From Symsagittifera roscoffensis (lineage: Eukaryota; Xenacoelomorpha; Acoela; Convolutidae), in the NCBI RefSeq assembly GCF_963678635.1, contig NC_087065.1:496001-560000 (forward strand): DNA of 64,000 nucleotides, in the 5' to 3' direction. The position numbers were made by a program, and so were the translations under genes. Below are positions 11,101-19,020 of this stretch, piece by piece; position 1 is the stretch's first letter, and every line of letters starts with the position of its first letter. The notes below the pieces were generated by a model. That model saw only the letters and a program-made list of their open reading frames with translations. It did not search any database and was not told the origin of the DNA.

Positions 11101-14100
11101 AAAAGTATGTGCTAAATTTCTCTAAAGGCAACCGACTAGATTTTTCGGCCATCATGTTTAAGTCTGCTCTGCATAGGGTTTTGTTTTGAACGAAGCCACC
11201 CAATCGCGAATCCCTTCTCGCGAAATCTGATCTGAACAGCTAGCTCAGTGTGGTTATGCTGCATTGGGAGGGGGTACTCTGTTAAGACTCATGAATGTAA
11301 GGACTACTCTTCTATAGGTCTTGGTGATTTTTTGTTTTTTTTTCTCAGGAAAAAAAATATATTCACGCTCAAATTAGATTTTTCGCGGTTTGACTTTCGA
11401 TTTCTTTTTCAGTTCAATTCTATGCTTTTGTTAAAAGGATGGTAAACTCCACTTACGAAAAGCAAAAGTGTAAAGGTCGCGAAAAACGTGATCGACTTCT
11501 AGTCTCGAAAATGGAATTTAATTTTCAGTTTTCCCAGCGGAGTAAAATATTTACCTATTGATCCAGTTTTTTTTTCAAATTGGATGAATTTTTTTAAGAG
11601 TATTGAATGTAGTGAGTACTCTTATATAAGTCTTGCCCTTTTTTTTCAGGAAAAAGTCTTAAAATTTGTTCACGCTCAGTTTTGTTTCTTCGCGGAGTGG
11701 TTTTTTTAAGCTCAGTTCATTTCCATAGTTAAAAGGAAGGCAAACTCCACTATCGAACAGCAAAAATGTTAAGGTCACGAAAAACATGATCGACTCCTGA
11801 TTTCGAAAATTGAAATTAGTTATCAGATTTCCCAGTGAAATAAAAGTTTTACGCAATTATCAATTTTCTCATATTGGGTTAATTTTTTTTTAAAAATAAA
11901 TGTCCATAATAAATTGTTCTACAAACTCAAAGAATTTTAAGGCCATCTTTCTTTTTCTTCAAAATTTAAAAGTTGAAGGCTCATGAAAAAACAAGTCAAG
12001 TTTTTTTTTCAGTTTCCTTGCGTTCATTACTCTTTTCCAACTGCTTGTTGGCTATTTTACAAAAATTGCCAATCAAAAGTTATTCTTGAAATTCAAGGTG
12101 CCTCAAGGCTATATATTTTTTTCTTTGAAATTGTAGCTGAGTATTTGTTGTATTTGAACTTTATTTTTAAAGAAGAAGTCAGTATTTTTTTCTATTGCCT
12201 TGCGTTCATGTCTCTTTCTCTTTTGCAACTGTGTGTTGGCTATGCTATGAGTTTTGAGTTTGTAGACGGAGGGAGCTAGAATGGCGCAGGTGGGCGGATG
12301 ATACTCTGGTGCATGTGGTGGCTCCCAACATCTACCGCTCCCTCCCAGAGGCTCTCCACTCCTTCTCGGTGATCACGAGGAAGGGCAACTACGGCCACGA
12401 TGCCACCTGGGCGCCCCTCTACTCCTTCATGGCCACCTGGATCGGTGCCTCTCTCATGCGATTTGTCATCGCACCCAGACTCAAGAAAAAGTGAGTGCAT
12501 GCACTAGCTGTGATTGTGATTGGGTGTATTTGATTTGTATATAAGAACTATTGGAACACAAGTAGTCGCTTGAAAATTCAATAATATTTTTTTAATCGAG
12601 GTGACAGTAAGTATGCTTCTTCTACTGCACACTTGAGAGCATAATTAAGAAATTCACATTGATTATCTTGCTGAAACAAAGTTTCCTTGTTATTCATAAT
12701 GTCATGCTAAACTGCCGTCTTGTTATCGAAACCGATTGTCAGGCCATAGTTTTATTTTAGTGCTGCATACGGCATTCATAAATACAAGCAATGAAAAGTC
12801 AGCGTTCGTTTGATTTCAAATGATAGTGATGTTTATGAGTCGATGAACGAAGTTGAGTCTTATTTAGGTTGCGAAATTTTTCTAAAATCTCGTCAGTATA
12901 ATTTGTTTTTCTGTTTACTTGCGTTCATTGACTCTTTTCCAATTGTCTGTTAGCTAGCTTTACTTTTATAGGGTTGAGTGTGCGTGTGTGTGTTTAGAAA
13001 TGGTCTGAAGGAGGACGTGAGGGCCTGTCTCTATGAGAGTGTGAACATGTGGATGGAAGAGATTGGGCCGACCAACAAGTTCCACGGCGGAGTTGAGCCG
13101 GACTTGGCTGACCTCGTGAGTAGAAGTAGTAGTAGTAGTATTAGTAGTACTAGCGAAGAAAGAAAGAATTTATTTTTTCACGTATAGTACAGCTATTTGG
13201 CAAGTTTTCAAACAATTTACACAGTCCGCCAATGGAGAGGACAGGCTTAAGTCACAGGCTTAGTGGGGTTAATCTAAATAGTAATTATTTATGTAATATA
13301 AAAAAAACAAAGTTCTGAATTTCCCACATGTTATTGTTTTTAAGAGTCGATGAACGTAGTTCAGACATTTATATAGCTCGCGATGATTTCCGTTTTTTTA
13401 AGGAAAAGTATTGAAATTTGTTAAGGCTCCAATTTATTTTTTCGCGGTTTAACTTTTGATTTCTGTTTAAGTTCTGCTCGTTTCCTTTGTTAAGAGATAG
13501 GCAAATTACATCATCGTGCAGCAAAAGTTAAAAGACCATGAGAAACGTGATCGACTTCTAGTTTCGAAAGTAGAATTTATCTTTCTGAATCCCAGTGAAA
13601 TAAACATTTTACTTATTGACCAGTTTTCTCAAATTGGGTTAATTTTATCAAGAAAGTTCCAATCATAAATTGGTCTCGAAATTCGAAGAGCTCTGAGGGC
13701 ATCAGTTTTGTTTTCTATGAAAATCGAAAAATCAAAATTTTTCCCTCTTCTCCAACTCTGTTGACCTTCTTTTATTTGGCGTACATAGAGAAAATTTTTT
13801 GACAGCTCATTCGCGCAACATTATTAAGCATTAGACGGTCGGTTCTTGCCTCAAAGATTGAAAAGTTTTGATCCATGATTCTGTATTCATGTAGGTTCAA
13901 TTTTTTAGCACGCTGGTTGTATGAAAGCTTGTAATGAAAATTTTCGGGTACTGAAGAAAATTAATTTTTGGCAAAAATCTGATTCAAAAAAATTTTAGCT
14001 TGCTTTCTGTTCTTGCCTTATTTGATTTAAAAATCTAGGAGTTTCTTTTCAATACTTCATTTTTGGTTGGTGAAATTTGAGTAGACTCGGTTTCAACAAT

Positions 14101-16293
14101 CGTGTTACCATGAGTGGTAACAAGTTCAGCATTTTAAGGTCCGAGTTATTCACCGGAGAGCACTCTTATGGATTTTTGCCAGACTCGGCACGTCAAATCT
14201 TGAGAGCTTAACACAATGAAACTCAGTAAGAACTGGTAGGAGCAAGGATTTGTACAGGTCCAGTTTATACGATGTTTTCATTAGATAGAGAACACTATTA
14301 GCTGTCTTCAATCTCGTTTCCACTTGCCTGCCAGCTCATGTTTTTGTTTAAAAGCACCCGACCGATAGTCCTTGATAACATCTGATTGTTCTAGGGCAAC
14401 ACCCTGTAAAACTAACTAAGTCTCAATTTCTCGGAAGATAATCATAAAACATTTATCCTTTCATTTTGTTTTTGCTGACACATTGACTTGTGTTATCTAC
14501 AGGAACAAGTTGCATTCGCCCCTTAAGATAATCTTACAAAACTTCGATTAAGCATCCCCTTACGCCAAAGTTTTTCAGAAGTTCTTTATGGGCATTTAAT
14601 CAAACGCCTTCGTAAAGTCTGTGTAAAAAGCAATGACCACGCAAGATGAATCTTCGTCGAGAGCGTTGTGAAGTTTTTCAGGAAACTTAGCATGTTTTTG
14701 ACCACTGCACGTTTCCCGACAAAACCATGCTAGTTCAGGTTTAGTGCTCTGCAAAGTAATTGTACAAGTCATAATAAATACTTTCTAAAAAGTTTACTCA
14801 TATAATTTAGAAGTGATACAGGTCGGCAGTTGTCTATGTCTTTTTTGAACGCTGGTGACACCGCCGCCAGTTTCCATCTGATTGGTTTTTTCCTGATGCG
14901 CTTTACATTTTTTCGAAATTCTGTTCACATTGACTGCCATTTTCCTACCAGTGTTTTTGGAAAAAGATTGGTGGGAGTCCGTCCGACCCTCTAACTTTTT
15001 TCGGATCTAGTATTGCTATAAATACGTGAATAGTCTCTATCGAGACGCTGAAATTCGTCTATGTTGGGGTTTTATTTTGTTACGTCTTCGATATGTAATG
15101 ATTCTTTAGGTGAGAAAACAGAATTCGAAAAAATGATTAATTATGTCTACTTTTTCATTTTTATTACTGCTACTTATTCCATCTTTAACAATAACTGTGT
15201 GTAATTTACAGAATTTGTTTTGAAAGATTTTGCTGATATCTGAGACTGTCACTTTCGGCAGCTTCGGTTACAATCGCTCTAAAATTATCAACGTGTCTGT
15301 TCCTGTAGCTTATGGGTTTTACGAGAAGCAATTGTTGCTGTGTCTATAGTCTGTTTATTGAGTTAGAAAAGCTTGGAGAAATCCACTGAGGGAGAGTTTG
15401 TTTGATAGCTACTCATTAGAGTCTTTCAATTGGTGTTTGGAAAGTTTATATCTCCGCATATTAGAAGCGGCGTTGTTTTGGGAAAACGGCACACTTTTTT
15501 TTCAAAAAACTTTTTTTATTATATCTGTATTTGCTATTTTAGGGTGGGCTGTAGAAAAGGCTAACGTCTAGCTCATTACCATCTATTTGAACTTGCATGC
15601 TACTGGCGAGTCAGGAAGGTTATGCTTTAATTAAGAGATTCTACACTGTTTGACAGCAATCAGTGATCCACCATGAGCCTTTTTATCAACTTCTTGTAGT
15701 CTGTTTGATCTGTATTTAGCCAAGCTGCAAAAGTTTAGTTTTCCTTTTTCAATGTTAAATAAGTTTAAATGAATTAAATCTTAGGTTAGACTGGACGTGA
15801 ATCTCCCCTCACCACAAGACGAAAACCCCAACCCTGAAAGTTTGATTTGACCGCGAAAAATGATTGTGGTATAATAGTGAAGGGTTGCCCGACCCCCACG
15901 CACAGTTTTGCCTATGGTCGGAGTATGGAGTATTCTGTACTACTTGCACAGTGTTAGTTGTTTTGTCAAGTAGACCGTTTGTCAGTTTTCAAACCTTTTA
16001 GTTGCATAGGAGTGTGTGTTTTGTTGAGTGGCTGTGTTTAGGCTGTGTTTGGTGTGCTGCGAAGCATGGAAGACATGAGTGCCTTCCTAGACATGCTGGA
16101 ATACACGCGAGTGGGCAAGTGGTACGGCAGAATGAGCAGACTATGTGCGAAGAACTCACAAGAGAAGAGACAACTCACAAGTCAGCCTTCAGTCGAGGCC
16201 GAGGAGGACACTAAAGCTGAACAGCAATTAGAATCAGAAGGTGGCAGAAGCAACAAAAAAGGAACAAGTCACCACAGCACTCGTAGTGGTTAG
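5001..16293 (+). CDS. PTGES2: PTGES2 (prostaglandin E synthase 2), C-terminal part, four exons
   Basis: Prostaglandin E synthase 2 is a membrane-anchored GST-like protein that isomerises PGH2 to PGE2; the mammalian protein also binds glutathione and heme. Visible exons are 5001-5179, 12280-12490, 12998-13115 and 16042-16293 (stop TAG 16291-16293). Recognition rests on collinear family motifs: QESSQIVSLIHSFL (end of the thioredoxin fold), WRRWADDTLVHVVAPNIYRS, LYESVNMWMEEIG, GGVEPDLADLAVFGVLRSMED and a WYGRM motif near the end of the GST-C domain. The order and spacing follow animal PTGES2. The N-terminal anchor and the CxxC exon are missing and probably lie upstream of the window. The C-terminus runs on past the GST fold as a hydrophilic K/E/S-rich tail, longer than in mammals. 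The junction of exons one and two does not keep phase with the best donor (see the micro-exon finding). Confidence 0.9.
5500..7040 (+). repeat. ancient degenerate tandem repeat, unit about 90-120 bp
   Basis: Recurring blocks CATCGCTTGAATAGCTTGCT, AGAAAAACTTGAA, TTTTCGC.AAACGATTCG, CTATGAAATAACTTGAAA and TTTCAA recur in the same order a dozen or more times with heavy divergence. No coding frame survives. Confidence 0.75.
7110..7560 (+). repeat. family B SINE, copy 2
   Basis: The head AAGCAAGTGTCTTGTAATTG with TTTTCCCGCAAACAA, the tRNA-like block 7252-7324 (GGCCTAAATGTAA, GGGATTCGAATC), the core TTTTTGTCGGCTTAGGTGCC and a spacer. Closely related to the next copy. Confidence 0.7.
7960..8345 (+). 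repeat. family B SINE, copy 3
   Basis: Same order as copy 2, with the tRNA-like block at 8113-8186 and core TTTTGTCGGCTTACTCGCC at about 8267. It ends near GTTCTTGTTAGGC. Confidence 0.7.
8490..8690 (+). repeat. family B SINE, copy 4
   Basis: The tRNA-like block at 8504-8580 (GGCCTGGAGGTAAAGC, GGTCTCGGGTTCGAGTC, GGCCGGA) is the best preserved of the family; core at about 8660. Confidence 0.72.
8640..9370 (+). repeat. tandem repeat of SINE body, unit about 170-190 bp, about 4-5 copies
   Basis: Blocks GTGTCTGCTCAAAGATGGTC, GGCTTAGTTGCCACAT, GTAGTTGCAAGTG and GGGACTTGAAAGATTT repeat in order. Similar blocks recur singly near 880-960 and 30060-30430, so the unit is the downstream part of a family B element amplified in tandem. 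Confidence 0.75.
9371..9749 (+). other. T-rich intronic DNA with a hairpin tail
   Basis: Carries the TATCGCAATTAGTGCCAAGC tail at 9521-9560. Nothing else recognised. Confidence 0.5.
9750..10362 (+). repeat. family C SINE-like composite with hairpin tail, copy 1
   Basis: The 5' part (CCTAACTCGCAAAG, GTTAACACAGTTGATGC) is about 400 bp. Then a tRNA-like block at 10165-10250 (AGTGCGTGAGACTCAAAACC, GGAGATTCGAATCG) and the terminal hairpin GCGAAGTACAGCTTTGC with CTCTGTGT at about 10332-10360. Confidence 0.75.
10363..11269 (+). other. intronic DNA without recognised gene
   Basis: 10430-10660 resembles 7735-7935 (CGCCTAAAAGATTCATT, GATTGAATCAGGT, TCGAGAATTTTTTGT). 11100-11340 resembles 48690-48930. 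The 10.97-11.08 kb part is less T-rich and unexplained. Confidence 0.5.
11281..12250 (+). repeat. family F repeats, copies 1 and 2
   Basis: Two head-to-tail copies (about 11281-11560, shortened; 11590-12250). Consensus blocks: GAGTGAGGACTCTTATATAGG, TTTTTTCAGGAAAA, TTGTTCACGCTCA, AAACTCCACTATCGAACAGC, GTGATCGACTTCTAG, TTGATCCAGTTT and the end ...GACTCTTTTCCAACTGTCTG then TTGGCTATG. The second copy ends about 30 bp before the PTGES2 exon at 12280. Confidence 0.8.
12280..12490 (+). CDS. PTGES2: PTGES2 exon: start of GST-C domain (WRRWADD)
   Basis: The exon begins after GAGCTAG at 12279 and needs one base from the previous exon. It encodes the hallmark WRRWADDTLVH, VAPNIYRSLPEAL and a helix ending RLKKK. 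The donor is AAAAA|GTGAGT at 12491 (two bases of a codon carried over). The repeat directly upstream (family F) ends only about 30 bp before the exon. Confidence 0.93.
12491..12997 (+). other. PTGES2: PTGES2 intron (507 bp) with a deleted family F copy
   Basis: 12830-12957 has the start (GAGTCGATGAACGAAG) and the end (GCGTTCATTGACTCTTTTCC) of family F with the middle lost; its end is about 40 bp before the next exon. The first 340 bp show nothing recognised. Confidence 0.7.
12998..13115 (+). CDS. PTGES2: PTGES2 exon: middle of GST-C domain
   Basis: The acceptor GTGTTTAG ends at 12997. Two carried bases plus one complete a Lys codon, followed by NGLKEDVRACLYESVNMW and GGVEPDLADL. The donor is CTC|GTGAGT at 13116, phase 0. 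The following intron opens with an (AGT)n tract. Confidence 0.93.
13341..13770 (+). repeat. family F repeat, copy
   Basis: Starts AAGAGTCGATGAACGTAG, carries GTGATCGACTTCTAGTTTCG and TTCTCAAATTGGGTTAATTT, and fades near TCTTCTCCAACTCTG at about 13760. Confidence 0.75.
14100..15000 (-). pseudogene. old LINE reverse transcriptase remnant
   Basis: On the minus strand, broken frames give RT blocks in order: KKDIDNCRPVSLLN (about 14850-14810), HGFVGKRAVVKNMLSF (about 14730-14690), VVIAFYTDFTKAFD (about 14635-14590), LKNFGVRGCLIEVL with DYLKGRMQLVPV (about 14575-14500) and RLKTANSVLYLM with LYKSLLLPVL (about 14320-14230). Many stops and shifts. It is a different, much older element than the 31-35 kb LINE. 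Confidence 0.7.
16042..16293 (+). CDS. PTGES2: PTGES2 last exon
   Basis: The acceptor GTGTTTAG ends at 16041. The exon opens in phase 0 with AVFGVLRSMED, which completes the family's LADLAVYGVLR motif, then LEYTRVGKWYGRM. After about 45 codons homology ends and a low-complexity hydrophilic tail rich in Gln, Glu, Ser and Lys runs to TAG at 16291-16293. The tail may be lineage specific. Confidence 0.9.
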   Translation, partial: AVFGVLRSMEDMSAFLDMLEYTRVGKWYGRMSRLCAKNSQEKRQLTSQPSVEAEEDTKAEQQLESEGGRSNKKGTSHHSTRSG

Positions 16294-16448
16294 AAAACGA
16301 GCCAGCATTTTCTGGGGTTGTAACGTCCACTTTCCATGTTTTCTGGCGACAGAGTAGAATAGTCGTTCTATCGCAAGAGCTGAAAGTAAATCATTATCAA
16401 TTGATGATAATGCTTGAAGCATTAAAATTTTCAACATGTCCTGTCAAA

Positions 16449-16454
16449 ATTAAA
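16449..16454 (+). promoter_or_regulatory. PTGES2: candidate PTGES2 poly(A) signal (ATTAAA)
   Basis: ATTAAA lies about 155 bp after the PTGES2 stop and is followed by a GT/T-rich stretch. It is the nearest signal-like hexamer. An AATAAA near 16749 belongs to a dispersed repeat and is less likely. Confidence 0.3.
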
Positions 16455-16699
16455 GGAGTGTTCATTTTGTAAATTTAATTAATTGTTTCTATTTCTGCTC
16501 CTCTTTTCCCTCTGACTACAAGAAGACAACTAGCTCCTTCGTAAGATCAATGAAGTGGCGTGTGTTAGTGGAGATTTTTGGCCACTTCACGTCAGTTGCT
16601 GCAATTTTGGTCTGCGTAAAGTCTGATGTTGCATTCTCATCTAGTCAATTGTCCTGCCTTTCTAACGAATTCAACGAAATATGCACATTTTTATTACAC

Positions 16700-17880
16700 A
16701 TGCATAGTGTGATAGTACGATGCAACTTTTTTATCCAACCTAAGTCGCAATAAAAAAAGTGTGCTACTTTTGGTGGCACTTTCGCCAGTGCGAAAATGCT
16801 AATTTTAGGTTCTTTGAAATCAGGTGGAAACACTGGCAATATAATACCATGTGGTTTGATTTAATTAGTAATAAGTAAACACAGTTGGTGCCTTTTTGAT
16901 TCATCGAATGATCCGAAAAAATCTATTTTTGTTTCAAACAACAGTACAATAATAAAAGCTCGATTTCAGAAATTTACAGCTTATTATATTTTGCGAGATT
17001 TTTGAAATGCATAATTTATACACATTTAGGCTCTATGCTTAACAATTTCTGGCATGCTAAGTTGTCTTTAGCTTACAGTGCTGATTTAAATTAACCGGAC
17101 AAAACGCGTTAAACTTGAAATTTAAAACGCATTTTGCTCAAATTGGGTTGTTTAGGTGAGAACTTATGAGGACAAAACTTGCTTAAAATTTTAGCAGCAT
17201 TAATATGGTTTAATTTGTTTTGCGAAATTCGGGCCCAAATTTCTACCCCAAAAATGGGTCATTTTAGTTTTTCTTAGTTAATCAAAAATTACGCCGAAAA
17301 TACCCAATCGATCACAGATATAATTATATCAAAGTGAGCCCCTTACGTAGCCCAACAAACTTTAAGCAGGATATTTTCTCCAAAAAAAATTGCAAATTGT
17401 TTTAAAATTGTTTTTAAATAAAAAGTTGGTGTTTTATATAGTAAAAATGACCTTTTTTGTCTATCAAACAAAAATAAATTAATTTATGCAATGTTTTGGA
17501 GACTATACCCTTCTTAAAGTTTGTTGGGCTACGTAAGGGGCTCACTTTGATATAATTATGTCTGTGATCGACTGGGTATTTTCGGCGTAAATTTTGATTA
17601 ACTAAGAAAAACTAAAATGACCCATTTTTGGGGTAGAAATTTGAGCCAGAATTTCGCAAAACAAATTAAACCATATTAATCCTGCTAAAATTTTAAGCAA
17701 GTTTTGTCTTCATAAGTTTTCACCTAAACTCAACCCAATTTGAGCAAAATGCGTTTTAAATTTCAAGTTTAATGCGTTTTGTCCGGTTAATTTAAATCAG
17801 CACTGTATTACATTCCAAATTATTACATGCAAAATTTTTACTTTTGTGAAATTTGATCTCCGTTTTGCTGCTTGTTTTCG
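16700..17880 (+). repeat. family C repeat interrupted by the MITE
   Basis: ACCTAAGTCGCAATAAAAAA at about 16738, then AACACAGTTGGTGCCTTTTT and CTCGATTTCAGAAATTT run parallel to 9770-9990. After the MITE the match resumes as TTCCAAATTATTACATGC, as in the copy near 45970. Confidence 0.7.
17076..17805. mobile_element. Tc1-type foldback element (MITE), 730 bp
   Basis: Both ends read TA|CAGTGCTGATTTAAATTA inward, with the TA target duplication at 17074-17075 and 17806-17807. The two arms are inverted copies of each other almost to the centre (about 300-330 bp each, few mismatches); the middle holds no ORF. The terminal CAGTGCTG is the start of Tc1 itself, so a Tc1/mariner transposase in trans is the probable mobiliser. 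It is inserted into a family C repeat, which resumes on the far side. Confidence 0.9.
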
Positions 17881-18067
17881 GTTTCTATAAGCGTCATCGA
17901 CAGAAATGTGTTGGGCAGCCAACTGTAAAATTTGAATTTCCGGATTAATTCCGGCAGAGAAGGCGGCTTAATTCCGGCAGAGGTCATTTATTTTTCAAAA
18001 TTCATTGGTTTTTTTTACCCGTTTAAAGCTACTTCTTAGCGTTTGTTCGCTTTTCTGCGAAGCGTGT

Positions 18068-18600
18068 TATTAAGAGTCGGTGAACGTACTAAAGGCTCTA
18101 TATAGGCCGTGATTATTTTTTTTGTTCGTTTTTTTTTCAGGAATGTTCACGCTCAAGGTTGAGTTTTGGCAGTTTGACTTTGATTTTTTCTAACTTCATT
18201 TCCTTTGTTAAAAGGAAAGCAAACTCCACTATCGAACAGCAAAAGTGTAAAGGTCACGAAAAACACGATCGACTTCTAGTTTTCTAGTTTTGAAAGAGCA
18301 TTTTAATGTTCAGATTCCCCAGGGGAGTGAAAAGCTTACATATTGATAGTTTTTTCAAATTGTGTTAATTTGTCAAAAAAAGTACTTGTCATAAAATGCT
18401 CTTCAGCTTCATAGAGCTTTCAGGCTATGTATTTTTTTCTCTGTCATTCGAAAGTTGAAGTTTTGAAAAACAAGTCAGCCAATGAGCGCAAGAAGCAGAA
18501 AAAAACTACGGCTTCGAATTTCAATGAAAAAATAACATAGCCTTAAAGCTTCTTTGCGATCATTGACTCTTTTCCAACTTTCTGTTGGCTATGTTTTAAG
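18068..18600 (+). repeat. family F repeat, copy
   Basis: Full-length type: TAAGAGTCGGTGAACGTAC, TTTTTTTTCAGGAATG, AAACTCCACTATCGAACAGC, and the end GATCATTGACTCTTTTCCAA with TGTTGGCTATG. Confidence 0.8.
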
Positions 18601-18739
18601 GCTGTATTGCAATTGAGGTAGAAATTATACGATTTCCAGTTTTTTTTTAACTGGGAGATATGGATGTTTAAGCATTTAAGCTATATCCTCATGTTGTATG
18701 TGCACCTGAGATCAGCTTAGTCTACTATGACCATCGTCT

Positions 18740-19020
18740 TTTTTCTAACCTAACTCGCGAATAAAAGTTTTCATTAAAAGTGTTCACTTATTTGAAATTT
18801 TCACTGTAGCATTGGAAATTGCATAGCATCTGTTCTCTGCTTTTCTTGTGGCTTGTGTTTTTGATTTATTAAGCATGAGTGGTTAGTGTGTGAGACTCTT
18901 AACCTCTAGGTCGCAGGTTCGAATCTCAGACGTGGTCGGTTCTTTGCACTTTAAAGAGCTGCTTTTTGTCGTATTCTCGCAGGTGTTTGCGAAGCCAAGC
19001 TTTGCTTCTGTGTTTAGTTT
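18740..19020 (+). repeat. family C SINE, short copy with hairpin tail
   Basis: ACTCGCAAATAAAAGT at about 18752, tRNA-like block at 18871-18942 (GAGTGGTTAGTGTGTGAGAC, CTCTTAACCTC anticodon-arm-like, CAGGTTCGAATCTC; resembles tRNA-Lys CTT) and the tail GCGAAGCCAAGCTTTGC at about 18989. Confidence 0.75.

Larger units (their letters stand above)
5180..12279 (+). other. PTGES2: PTGES2 intron (7.1 kb), repeat-filled
   Basis: Holds a degenerate tandem block (5500-7040), three family B SINEs, a 180-bp tandem block (8640-9370), a family C element (9750-10362) and two family F repeats ending just before the next exon. A small exon needed for phase may hide here; I could not find it by eye. Confidence 0.7.
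13116..16041 (+). other. PTGES2: PTGES2 last intron (2.9 kb)
   Basis: Opens with an (AGT)n tract at about 13123-13150, then a family F copy (13341-13770), a LINE remnant (about 14100-15000) and about 1 kb without recognised content. Confidence 0.6.

Noticed and set aside
16749-16754. AATAAA as the PTGES2 poly(A) signal
   Set aside because: It belongs to the family C repeat start (CGCAATAAAA), which recurs at non-genic places.
18871-18942. A functional tRNA-Lys gene
   Set aside because: A and B boxes and a CTT-like anticodon loop are present, but acceptor stem pairing is poor and the block is embedded in a repeat found several times; called SINE head instead.
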